Source: Phellopilus nigrolimitatus (taxonomy: Eukaryota > Basidiomycota > Agaricomycetes > Hymenochaetales > Hymenochaetaceae). Taken from it: DNA of 64,000 nucleotides. The stretch spans positions 124,001-188,000 of the forward strand of contig JAJOHG010000030.1 in assembly GCA_021029095.1 (NCBI GenBank), given 5' to 3'. Every line of letters starts with the position of its first letter. Position 1 is the first letter of the stretch. Under the pieces are notes generated by a model. It had not been told where the DNA came from. It searched no databases and was given only the letters and a program-made list of their open reading frames with translations. The position numbers were made by a program, and so were the translations under genes. Positions 1-11,500 of this stretch are shown piece after piece.

Positions 1-132
1 GCGGAAGAGATGCAGAAGGTCAATTGAAAAGAATAAATGAAGTCCAAAAGCGTGTGCAATGCAATCAATATGACATCTGAGGTTTACAATATAGACATCC
101 CTTTGTACTTGTTCTCTTCGCGGTATCAGAGT

Positions 133-3100
133 TCAGCGGCGTGCCGCCGGAACACCACCGTGTGAAGAGAGCATGTGGCCGGACGGGGACAAAGGCGATG
201 GCGTCTGCTCAAAGTACGGTTGCGGATGTCCGTGTCCCCGGGCATGAGCGTGCGTGGGGCCAGGGCCATACATGGCACGCGTCCCATGAGGCCCCTCGTC
301 CTGGAAGGGAGATACGCCTGCTAGCCCAGGATTCGGGAGCGAGCTGTTGTGTGGATAATAATCTGGTGCCTGTAACCGCAGCTGGGGCGCATGCTGGCCC
401 TGACCTGGACCGAAGAGTGGATTGGGCTGTGGAGATAATAATACGCTTCCGGACGAGCCTGGGACAGGAACAGGTAACCCCGGAGAGAGCAACGGCTGAC
501 GTGGGGACACAGGAGGAGCCAGCGACCATGATGGTGCTTGCTTTACGGGCGTCGACGCTCCCGAAAGGCGATTGAGGGGTTCGTCTGCGAAGACGTCTAG
601 AAGTCCGCTAGATTTTAATGAAGGGAGAGACGGCTGGTCGCGTCCCCGTAGAGTCGAGGTTGAAGACAACGCTGGGGAGGCTTGCGGTGCAGAGCCGGGA
701 GCACGTTCTTCCTGCGTACGCAAGACCGGATCTATAACAACATTCGGGACGTTCCACGTTGTGGCTGAATGTGTCGGTACCTGGACTTCTGGGTTCGGTA
801 ACCCAGTGCCTATCATTGAGGTTGCAGGTGATTGCTGACTATGCGTAGAGTTACGATGTTCTTCCGGGCTCGTCCCTGAACCGTCGGCATTGCCATGCAA
901 ATGTGTCGGTCCCCAGAACTCCTCCCATTCTTTTATCCACATATCCAATTGCGGTAACAATTCAGGTATATTCGGCATTCTCGCAGGTGTCCTTTCAGCA
1001 CTCGCTGGAACATGGCTTCTCTCCGAAAAATCATTTTCGGTTTCCTCATGGCCAGTGCTGACGAAAGAAGCATGCGGACCACACCATTGCAACCAAAGGA
1101 CACTCCCCACTTCATTGGACACAAATTGTTAGTAACCTGAAACAAGCGGAGAACATATCGCTCTTACTCAAAACGCTGTTCCGCGCTCGCGGCCCAAGAG
1201 CGTTAATGATAACGGGAACGGCCGTGAGTGCACTCTGATGGTCGCGACATAGCGCTTGGCGAAGACGTTTTCGAATCTAAATGAGTATTCGATTAGTACG
1301 TACAACTAAGCGAAATGAAATTCTATCAAAGAGAAAGACCAAAGGACGCGAGCCTGAAGGTTGACACCAAAAGGGCGGTCGAAGCACCTAAAGCAGAAGG
1401 GCTACTACTTCAAAGGAAAACAAGAACTCACGTCGCTAAGCGCTAGGACAGCACAGGCGTGTAGAATATGCATAAAGCAGTAGCACCAGGTACTAGTATT
1501 CGAGCTTGTTTCCCATAACGAAAGCTGAAAATGTAAGTTCTCGGTACTATACTTGAGGTGGTCTGAGAGGCTGAGGACCCATTGCTGCGGACGTAAATTT
1601 TGCACGCGTCATTCGTACAAGAGAATAGAACACGTGAAAAGCAGAGCATATGATGGAGCGAGTCACGCGGTGGAAGAAGTCGGTGGATAAATCGATTAAG
1701 GGCAAATTGATCAGCAGACGACGGACATGAAAGCGAGAACAGCATACCTCAAGGAGGTTCTCACAGTTTGCGATTGCCTGCGCATCAGGTGCTGTAGCAA
1801 CATGAATATAAATACTCCTCATCGAGAGACAGAACGAGGAACAGACCGACCTTCGACATTGTGGATTTCGATCTCTCGAAGCAATGTTGCCATGCGTATG
1901 ACATGCCCAAACTCCGATGCCTCGCAGGTCTTTAGTGCGGGGGAATCAAGATGCTCTGTATAGTTTAAACCGCTGAAACTTACGAACTCTTTGTAACTGA
2001 AGAATGCTTACCTGGAGGGACTGCAAACATACTAAGATCAAAGCTCGCTTCACTGCACGGTAAACGAACGCCGTCCAGGTCACTCTTGATGTACATTGTT
2101 GGGCGGTGCGTGAAGGTCGCACCAAGGAGCTCGATAATATGGATCAACCAGAAGGTACGTCGAGCACTTTCGCGTTGGATGGCGTGCGAAACTTCCTCGT
2201 CAGATGAAGAAGGTGGGAGCTCAACTGGCCGTGCATTTGGGGAGAGGACATGTTGTGAATGGAGGATACGGAGCGCAAGATCTATGGATTAATTACTATC
2301 AGCATGGTGATCTGTCATTTTATGAATCCTTACCGAAGAGGCTCAAGTCCCCCGACATGTTGCTCTCTTTATATATTTGATATGTCTGCAGCAAGACCAA
2401 CGCCTGCGCAACCTCTACGCTTGTCGTCACCAATCGACCTTCTGAGTCGAAGAGCGCGGCAAGAGCCGCATCTGCGAACTTCTGGCCAGCCTCGCGGACC
2501 GGACTCACGCGTACAAGCGGGTTCTGTGAGAGTGACGCAGAGACTGCACAGACAGAGTTGATAAGGTACGAGGGGACTCGGTCGCGGCAGAGGTCGGAGA
2601 GGAAAGAGGTAGAATGGATAATAAGGCGGTGGGGATGGCAATGGGCAAAAAACACTGGAAGGGTAAAAGAGCACGTTAGTGGGCGCTGTTGTTGGGTCAT
2701 AACAGCCAAAAGGGATAAAGCGGAAAAGCACAGACAGCGATGTAAGCATGCTTGACTGTAATAAAAATACGAGCGTAAACACGAAAGTGATCGAAGACCA
2801 TCAGTGCGAAGTACACGGAGAATGTTCGTGTCATCGAAAAAACTTTTTTATCCGGTGGCGTTCAAACTAACGGCCGACATCTGAAGACGATGTACGGAGT
2901 CTTCAGAAAGGCAGGACGGAGACGACTTACGATTGACAAGCTCACGAACGATATGTCTTTGGTACACACCACGCGTACTAGTCGTGCTTGTACTTCTAAG
3001 GAAGGTATTTTCTGAGCTCATCGGACTAAGCTCTGTGCCGACACCAGTAGCAGTACTAGTAGCCAACGTGACTTGCGTCGGAGAGCTATACCCATCATCC

Positions 3101-3957
3101 CTTTCATAAACCTCATGATTGTCCTTTACGCGTTTGCGTGGTGGAGGTTGACCCCGAAGTAAATTGTGGCCGTGGATCCTGCGTGGCCGAAACGAGCCCT
3201 CTAAGAGCATGTCAGTCTGCGAGGCGAAGGGCCCGCTCGCGTCAAAGTATGCAGATGCAGGCGGTACTCTGGGGCCGAGGGGCAGAGCCGCATCGCGGTG
3301 TTGAATCTGTGACTGAGAGTGAAGCGTGTCTGACCCTCCCACACCGCGGAGCTGGGGTGTATAAGAACCCGATGCGACACTGGACGGCGATATGTTGATC
3401 TCGTTGATGTTGTGCTGAGTCGCGTCCGATTGAGAATTGATGGGGTCCGGCCGCTGTGAGTTAGGTGCAGGAACGGGTCTTCCTGAGCTGTCAGTGTATG
3501 TGCAGTCTTTCGACGCAAAATAACTGAGTGGGTGGAACACGAAAGGCTTCATAAGCAAAGTACTGAAATGGAAATGTAATGGGAAATGCCTACCAGTTGC
3601 TGCACGGTGCTGCATGCCAATGTAAAAAAATGTTACCATGTGGAGAAGGGGAAGGTTGGGGGATAGATGGCTTACCAGTCCCATCGCAGCGGCGCTTGCT
3701 CTTGTGGCAGGGGTCGCAAGCCTGGTGCGAGTGGAAAGATGGCAAATTAACATCCCAAAATATGGAACATAAAATTGAGATTGAAAAAATATTAGACATG
3801 CCTTGATAAGACGCTTGCGTTTGGGACCTTTGAAGAGAGTAGCATGGATGCTCTGCTCCGCCGGGGGTTCGACGCGCTTTGTGCCATTCGAATTACCGGA
3901 CGCTCGCGACTGCGCCTGGCCTTGGAGCTGCTGCGCGACGGTGGGGGGAGCGCTCAT
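133..3957 (-). CDS. Zn(2)Cys(6) fungal transcription factor, multi-exon
   Basis: A Gal4-type binuclear zinc cluster protein, so presumably a nuclear sequence-specific regulator; its target genes cannot be told. The cluster is assembled from four exons: 3802-3957 (ends RKRLIK), 3676-3721 (ACDPCHKSKRRCDGT), 3594-3609 (16 nt) and 2931-3523. Spliced, these give C-x2-C-x6-C, then APCSNCYFASKDC, which is the second C-x2-C-x6-C, followed by TYTDSSGRPVPAP. The first intron appears to have a GC donor (AAG|GCATGT). Pieces of the fungal_trans middle homology region are readable near 2320-2560 (INSVCAVSASLSQNPLVR, EVAQALVLLQTYQIYK), 2086-2290 (ESARRTFWLIHIIELLGA, RPTMYIKSDLDGVRLP) and 1820-1960 (FGHVIRMATLLREIEIHN). 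The last exon (133 to about 1100) is a Pro/Ser/Gly-rich tail of the sort often seen as an activation domain. Start chosen at MSAPPTVAQQ; the upstream in-frame Met at 4152 precedes an unconserved stretch. Exon borders between 1120 and 2900 are not all resolved. Confidence 0.8.
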
Positions 3958-6143
3958 CCTCGGGCCAGGGGCGGATAGGAAAAAAACAACGAGGACGAGA
4001 ACAAGAGACCAAAAGAGCGAGGCGACGGCTGGTACGGTATCAGGCAGCAAGGGCAAGCAACAACATGGTCGTCGGAAGCAAGTAAACTGAGTCTGTATGT
4101 ACCTTACATTTGAATTCTTACAAGAATTGCTCGCTCTCGTCATTTTGCGCACGCGGCAATCACGGCATCTCGGCCCGCTTCGATTTATACTCTTCTCCCT
4201 ACTTTAGCGACGCCACCATCCCGCCGGTACGCCGCTCGTATTTACGCCGCTTTTGCGCCTCTGGTCTTGCACTATATGCTTGAGCTGGAGCTGGACATGT
4301 AGGAAACCGGAATCATAGATAAGGGCTGAACGAAGGAGTACAGTTCCTTGACGGCAGAATTTGCTGTACATACTTACCAAACTTTATTTTATATTCCGTT
4401 CGTCACTAGACCGTTTACTTACTAGTAAACGGCGTTCTTGCTATCGCAATAATTCAAACAAAAATTATCCACAGAATAGGCTCAAAAGTGTGCCAGAACT
4501 GTTCATCTTCTCCAACAGATCCAACTTCCTCGGTGCGTATATAGCCTCGAAGAAAAATGAATTGCACTTTGGAAGAAACTATGTAGCTTGTAAACTACTT
4601 CCTCGCCCATTGCGAGTACGTGACCGCGGGCAACATAAATCCTCGTTTTCGGATTTGAAAAGCATTTCAATGCCCGCTGTCTTCCGGTGGTGTATGTACA
4701 TGCATAGAGATACAGACCGGCTAGCTTCAGTTGGCTCTGTCTTTACGAATTCGAATTCGAGATCGCTTCAGCGTATTGAACAACCGTCGCGAGCCCCGCC
4801 TGTCAGTTCGCAAGGCAGCTGATGGAATGTTTCATCTCTCTTTGAAGCTTTCACCATCTAGATATCCGCATCTCCTTTATGATTTTTCCCCCTTACTCTG
4901 GCAATCAGAATGTGTACTCCAGTTCCTATTTAGCACTAACCCGTACTCTTGGTCTGTCAGCTGATTCTCACATCATCGTCATGCGAGATCGTGCGCGAGT
5001 GATGTACTGATAAAAATAAATGTCGGCGAGAACAGATCTAGGGTCCGATAGTCCGCGTAAAGGTCCGATAGTCCGCGTAAAAGTCCAATAGTCCGCGTAA
5101 AAGCATACTTACTACTTATGTAACTGCTTATGACCATGAGAGACCATGGCTGGATGCCGATACTGGGATTACGACTGATACATACGAAGTAGCGCACTTA
5201 TATCTGATTTTTGCCTCTTGAATAAGTTGAGTAAGGTAGCCAGCAATATAATCGGGAAGTTCATGGTGTCGGGTAGCAGACGAATGGAGAGAGCAAGCGG
5301 AAACGCGGACCATGCCGGGCGCGTCTGACGACGACGGAGCTCTATCGTAGTCAGACTGACTTTACCGGGTCATTTCGCAAAATCTATATAATACATATGC
5401 TTGGGGTCGCTATTCTGATCTGCTTTCTTTTTTTCGCGAATAAATAACGGACATGTTGAGCGCGCCGCTTACCGAGCCACCGTGGTGCCGACGAACAACG
5501 GATTTCAAAGCGCTCTGTTGGATGTTCATTAACAATCATGTACCTTACAGATCAGACTGCTTGTAAATAAGTCTTGAAGATTAGCAACCTCAGCTCCACG
5601 TTCTCCCGCAATGGCTTCCGACCTGCAGGGAAACACGGGTCCGGGGCTGATTGGCTCGGATGAGTGTAATGAAGGTTCATGAAGGTTGCCGTCGGTAGCC
5701 AAATTTCAAGATACATCTAGCAATTGTAGGCGTTTGTTCGCTTTTCGCGCGCTCCGCGGCACGAGGACTGTGTGTGATTCAGGAATACAATCGCCTGGTG
5801 GAACTCGCGTTACTCGGACCCTCAACCAAATATTGACTCGGGTTATAAGCATCAGCCATGCGCCGAGTACATTTATTATGTAACCCGGCGACACTTTTGT
5901 TTGCTTCGAATTCTCAAGAGCAATGATACTCGATACTCGAAATCTTGCGAGATCTTGAGCCTAATTCTCAAAACGATAAGGCTCTCAATTTCCTTTACAA
6001 AGAAAATGTGTTGGGCGTAATACGGGCCGTATGCGGGCCGTATACGGAATACAGAGTCATGACATGCTACCATGCGGATACAACTGGATAACAATAAGAA
6101 ACGGTCATCACGCTGCGCATACGGCGGTAAGAGTGGAGTACGT
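3958..6143. other. Intergenic region, transcription factor promoter to RPP2 3' side
   Basis: About 2.2 kb without a supportable gene. It holds the upstream region of the zinc-cluster gene and, at its right end, the 3' flank of RPP2. Seen in it are the 20-bp triplet repeat described separately and a short GC-rich doublet (gggccgtatgc / gggccgtatac) near 6023-6045 that includes the palindrome ccgtatacgg. The many short open frames show no family resemblance and no consistent splice pattern. Confidence 0.5.
5042..5101. repeat. 20-bp tandem repeat, three units
   Basis: The unit ggtccgatagtccgcgtaaa occurs twice without change (5042-5061, 5062-5081) and a third time with two changes (5082-5101). 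Each unit itself contains two imperfect copies of a gtccg(a)-type core. No function is evident; it lies in intergenic DNA. Confidence 0.9.
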
Positions 6144-6610
6144 TTAGTCGAAGAGACCGAAGCCCATGTCGTCGTCAGACTCCTGTTAAAATAAGATTGA
6201 TCAGTTAGAAGAACAACGCAAAGTCGCAAATAGTCAATATTCAAAACGTACCGCCTCCTCCTCCTTCTTCTCCTCTTCCTTAGGTGCCTCGACAGCGGCA
6301 CCACCACCCGCACCCGCACCGCTGACAGGGGCAGCAGCAGCCCCACCGCCGGAGGGGACCTATCCGTACATCGTCAGCTATTCCAGCTTAATCCGCGATG
6401 AGAGAAGTGAAGACGTACGGAGGCGAACTTAGCAGAGCCTTCAGCAACGAGTTCGGAAACGTCCTTGCCCTCGAGCTCAGAGAGAAGCTTAGAGAGACGT
6501 TCCTCGTCTGCATCAATGCCGACGGCACCGAGTACGCTTTTGATATCGTCTGCAGTCGGAGCAGCCTTGCCGCCGATCTGCAGGAGGAGGTACGCAGCGA
6601 GGTAACGCAT
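6144..6610 (-). CDS. RPP2: 60S acidic ribosomal protein P2
   Basis: Stalk protein of the large ribosomal subunit; P1/P2 dimers on P0 recruit and activate translation GTPases. Exons 6419-6610, 6252-6359 and 6144-6182 splice in frame to 112 residues, the usual P2 length. The N-terminal helical domain starts [15 protein letters not shown] and continues with [19 protein letters not shown] Gly/Ala hinge ([19 protein letters not shown]) and a charged stretch follow. The last exon encodes the invariant acidic tail [11 protein letters not shown], which binds elongation factors. Introns have GTACGT and GTACGT donors and TAG and CAG acceptors. A further intron, 6613-6670 (GTATGC...CTAG), appears to sit in the 5' leader and to end two bases before the ATG. 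The gene is divergent from RPS15 and probably shares its promoter. Confidence 0.96.
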
Positions 6611-6612
6611 TT

Positions 6613-6976
6613 CTAGGGCAGATAAATAGTCGGTTAGCCTTGATTCCGTCAGTAGACATGGCACGCATACTTTTAGGTGTTAAGTGACCGTTAAGAGGTT
6701 GGGCAGCCGCAAATCGCTGTATTGCTGTCAGTTTCCTTTCCGCCAATCCACGGTGACGCCAAATACTCACTTTTAATCCCAATGGGAAGACTTGAGGATT
6801 CTGTCCGTGAGGATGTGTAACTTAGAGGATGCAACTCGTCGAGAAATTCAAACTATTTGTTTGTTACGTAAGGAGAAACTATACAGTACCAAGTCTTTAC
6901 CGATTGGGAAATTGATTGCTCGTCGTCCTCGCCGTCACTCTTCATCCCCGCCTGCCCCTAAGAAAAACAGCGCAAC
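6613..6976. promoter_or_regulatory. Divergent leader/promoter region between RPP2 and RPS15
   Basis: Only 366 bp separate the two ribosomal protein start codons, so both cores and both leaders must lie here. On the RPP2 side an inferred leader intron covers 6613-6670. On the RPS15 side there is a C/T-rich run (about 6915-6960), as is common before fungal ribosomal protein genes, and an inverted CCAAT (ATTGG, 6903-6907) about 70 bp before the ATG. No exact TATA box is seen. Shared control of the two genes is an inference from spacing. Confidence 0.5.
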
Positions 6977-7802
6977 ATGGTCTGTCGAGATGCATTGCCT
7001 CAGATATGCCTGACTCTGACAATGCTGCCCCGTTGCGCTAGGCTGACGCTGACGTTACCGATCCGCAAGTCGCCGCCGAAATCAAGAAGAGGAGGACCTT
7101 CCGCACATTCTCCTACCGCGGTGTTGAACTCGAAAAGCTCCTGGACTTGAGCAACGAGGACGTGCGTATCGACTTGGTAGTTTATTTTGGTATTTTGAAT
7201 GATTTTACTTATGTTTTTGGCAGTTCGTTGAGGTACGAGAGCTCTGGTATACTCATTCACATGGTTCTAAGTACCGATCTCTCTTAGCTCGTCCACGCCC
7301 GTGCTCGTCGCCGGTTCCAGCGGGGCCTGAAGAAGCGCCCAATGGGCCTCATCAAGAAGCTTCGTAAGGCCAAGAAGGCTGCACCGCCGAATGAAAAACC
7401 CGCCGTCGTGAAGACACACCTCCGCGACATGATTGTCGTGCCTGAGATGATCGGCTCCGTCGTCGGTATTTACAACGGCAAGGTCTTTAACTCCGTCGAG
7501 ATCAAGCCTGAGATGACCGGCCACTACCTCGGCGAGTTCTCCTGCTCGTACAAGCCCGTCAAGCACGGTCGTCCCGGTGTAAGTGATATTTATGTTGTTC
7601 TGGTATGAGCTTTTGTCTGACTTTTTGCAAATAGATCGGAGCTACCCACTGTAAGCTTGTATGTCAAAGCACTGATGTGTTCGTTACTGATGGACATCTC
7701 GCCGTCTGCCTTGCATTTAGCTTCTCGTTTGTCAGTCCCTTTCTTTCCTCCGTCATGTAGACATATACTCATCAGTCTCTTATCAGCATTCCCCTCAAGT
7801 AA
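6977..7802 (+). CDS. RPS15: 40S ribosomal protein S15 (uS19)
   Basis: Small-subunit protein of the uS19 family, at the head of the 40S subunit near the decoding A site. Seven exons join without a frame break to 154 residues: 6977-6979 (ATG alone), 7042-7161, 7224-7232 (9 nt), 7288-7578, 7635-7650 (16 nt), 7721-7730 (10 nt) and 7787-7802 (16 nt). The product begins [20 protein letters not shown] and runs through [24 protein letters not shown], the core [19 protein letters not shown] and [18 protein letters not shown]. It ends GIGATHSSRFIPLK, the family's canonical C terminus. Every intron has GT...AG ends. The tail can only be reached by using the 10- and 16-nt exons, which supports this model strongly. 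An ATG at 7006 is followed by an in-frame stop and was rejected as start. Confidence 0.96.
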
Positions 7803-8532
7803 ACCCCTTGCCGCCCGTGTCTTTCCTTTCTATCTCATCTGCTATTCGTATGTCTTACATGTATGCCGTCCTGCCACGAAAAAATGACATGCATATGTGT
7901 ATGGAAACTACTTATCGGCCAGACAAGAGGTTGTGCTTTTCTCTATTTTATTTAATCAGTAAGGAATCCATTGGATATGTCCATACCTGCAAATTCTGCG
8001 GTGTTTGAACAGTACACGAGCAGTATAGTTGATACAACTCTTGGAAGAGTGGTAGCGGTGGCGGTCAAACTGAAGAGGCGCCCTTCGACCCTGGCAAAAG
8101 AGACGTTGGGCGATATCCCGACAATGCTTGATTATTTTTACAACACCGGGCTATTACGTTGTGCAGTTATTGACTACTCTCGAACTAACGAGCGGAAGAG
8201 AGCCGACGCATATTGAAGAGACAGAATGAAGGTTCGAAGACGAATTGCTCTCGTATATACAACCAAAACGTGAATAACGCATGCCGGCGTGGGTATGAGT
8301 GGAAAGATAAAGAATGCGAAAAAGAGAAAAGGAAAAAGAAACAGACGGGAAAGGTCCGAATGATAGTCAGAAACGGTGAGATAAAGTCATTGATGCTCAA
8401 AAGTACAGATATGCAGACAGCTTTGCAAAAGGAGAAGGAAGAGATGCATTGGATGGGAAATGCGATAACATGAGTGCAGTGAGAAACAAACCGAGCGGCG
8501 GACCAAATTCCGGAAGAATCAACCCAAGGAAT
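7803..8532. other. Intergenic, 3' flanks of RPS15 and the RhoGAP gene
   Basis: Tail-to-tail spacer of about 730 bp. It must carry the 3' UTRs of both genes. The stretch near 8290-8360 is purine-rich on the plus strand (gaaaaagagaaaaggaaaaag). No further gene is supported. Confidence 0.5.
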
Positions 8533-11500
8533 TCATGTCCGCTGGCGCACCTGCATCGGTGGTGCATGTCCATTCGGCGGCGTGAAATTACTGCGAGGCT
8601 GTTCTCCGCTACTACGTGGCGTAAACGATCGCGGGGATGTACTAGGGGCGAACGCGGGCCCCTGGCTCTGAGGTAACGACGGAGACTGTCCAGCAAGAGA
8701 CATAGGCTGCATCCACTGCTGTTGTGCTTGCTGCCCCGCAAACTCATAGTCCTGACCTCCATATCCATGTGCGGCCGCTGGCCCTGGATGAGAGAACGGT
8801 TGGTGCGGCAGCCGCGGCTGAGGTTGTGGTGATTGCTGACGTGATGAGTATCCACTCCGCATCGGTAGTTGTTCAGATGGCGATGATCCCTGTCCCTGGA
8901 TCCGCTCTGAAGTAAAGTACCCATTCTTCGTTCCGGCTCCCGTGTTGTCGAACGGCTGCCGTCCACGCGCCATAGACGGATCAGACCTTTGACTAGCAAG
9001 CCGTGGGTCATTGGCGTCTCGACCCATAGTCCCGAAGGCTCCGCTCCCGCTTGGTGTCATGCCAAACGAGCCTGCATTACCCACGCCTTGTACCGGCGAA
9101 GATAGTCCCTGAGGAATTCTACCATTTGCGCGAACGCGATGGTATGCATCGCACCTCTTCATGAACTCCTTGCTCGGTAGTTCCATCGCACTTCCGAAGT
9201 AATCCTGGTCGCGCAGGAGTGGCAGGAAGTCCTCCGGCACAAAAAAGAACTCGTCTTGATGTTCGAGTAAGGAATTCATGACGCGAATACTTTCGAAGCT
9301 CTCGAGGCGCACGGTATCGGTGCCCTTCGATGGAGAACTACGGAAGATGTTCGGGCTGATCACAGTCGCAAGGTTGTGCAGGTCCATCTTGTTTCCCGTC
9401 TCCACATCGACGTGCGAGAACGATGCTACCCATTTAAGAAAAGTGAACAGTACCTCCACTGTGTCACGGTTGCCCTTTGGGAGCAGTAGCATCACAAGGT
9501 GCAGGCAGCGCTTGCGGTCAGTCTCATTTGTCAAGTCTATAGAAATGACGTGAGTATTAAAAAAAGAGTTGAAGCAATTTTACGAACTCTCGGCAGCCAT
9601 GAATAACCGGTATAATTTGTAAGTCATGAGCGGTTCGGGTAACGACTTCAGGAACTTTTTCAACAACGCCGCGAGCTGCACTGGATTATCTTGGGTAAGA
9701 TCAACAGATGAAGGATCCCGATCAATAGCATCGGTCAGCTCGTTCAATCTACGAATATTTCCATTCTTGCGGAAGATGCCTTCTACAGACATATCTGATG
9801 GACTAGCATTAGGTGATGCTGAAATGGTGCCTCAAGTGATACTTACCCATTTGACGCATGGCGGAAATAACATCGTCGATGAAGCTTGGGACTCTCAGAG
9901 TCGCACGAGAAGCCCCGAGGACTGAATCAGCTCCTTCTTTTTCAACGAGTATCTCTAATGGAACGCCGAAGATACCTGAGAGTATAAAGCAAATCAGCTT
10001 CTGTGCTGAAAAGAGAACTTGATTTCTTACCCTTCTTCTGCTTGTTCGCCTTAAAAATTTTGTTCCAAAAGCCCCCTTTCTTCACTTCGATGAACTCCAG
10101 AAGATCATCCAGGTCATACTCGTTCTTCAAAGGTGAACGGCTGAGTGCTAACAGAGCGGCATGTTTGACAATCATCAACTCCAACGGTGTCAATTCAGCG
10201 ACCAAAGGAATATGACTCTGAGATGGTAGCGGACGGTGCTGCTTGCGAGCTTCCTCTGCTTCAATCAATTGCGGAATGTCAGCAAGGGTTATACCATCGT
10301 CAGGTCTAGATAATGACGGGTCTTCGATGCCACCAGAGGGCGAGTTTGGCGCAGAGTCGTCTACTATCATAACTCCCGTATTATTGCGAGCGAAGCCAGG
10401 ACGCAGAACCTGACCCTTGTCGTCGAATAACCCCCCAGACAGCGTGCCTGGAGGGCTTAGTCGTGGTCGGACAGGCTGTGTCTGCTGGTGCTGAGGCGGC
10501 TGCGGCGACGTCAGCGGCGCTTGCAGTGGCGGGGCAGGTCTGGGTGACCGCACCGGGTTGGCCGAGGACATTGCGGATTGAGGCTGCGCTGAAGGACCTG
10601 GTCCACGTTGCGTGACGTTAGCGACATTTGTAGGTTGCGCTGTTTTGCCAGACGGAGACTCCACTATGGTCGAGCGTTTGGGCAATCGCGCAGTCGCAGA
10701 GACCTTCCTATCAAGATGAACTGACTTCATGCGCATGATGTCACCGGAGTCGCGGTACGACTGCTGTTCGGGTCCATCTCGTACCTGAGGCATGCTAGCA
10801 GCGGAGGCTACAGGATACGAATCCAGTTAGCGGAAGGCACTTATTGTACATAGTTCACGATATGTAACTCACGTTGTGGAGGGATAAGAACGCCTCGCCT
10901 CTTTAACAGATATGACAACCGACGTAATGCTACGTTCAGCAGGAAAGCGTACTGCTCGAGCCTCGACACAGCCTGAAATCCCCCGACACACCCTGGATGT
11001 TGGTGGTCCAAGCAATATGTCGCAGTGGGGACCGGACCGTACGGCGACTCCTGTGCAGTCTCTCGCTCGTACACAAAAAGATCGACGTTTGCTGGCGGTC
11101 GACGTACAGTGGAGACTTTAGGCGTGCCGCCTTCCTTGTCCTCTGCACTCAATTCTTTCGATGACGCAGTTTCCTTCGGCACAGGTGGCGCAGAAGGCTT
11201 CCCGCACGTTGAGCACTGAAGACACTGCGAATGCCAGCGTTGGTACGTCCCGAGACGCGCGCAATCTTCCTCCACAGTCGTCTCACATTTCACGCACAGA
11301 TCGGATGGAGGTTTGATAGACAGACGCTCAGTCAGTGGAGCTATCCCTTCGGCAGGATCTCCAAACGGCGAGTCTCCTGCAAGTTCCGGAGCAAGACTCT
11401 TGAATCCATACGTTACGCCCTGCGTGCTAGGCGCGCCACCCTGGTCGCCGGAATGCTTCTCCCCGCCTCTGATGACTCGTCTTGCACTCGGATTCCCACC

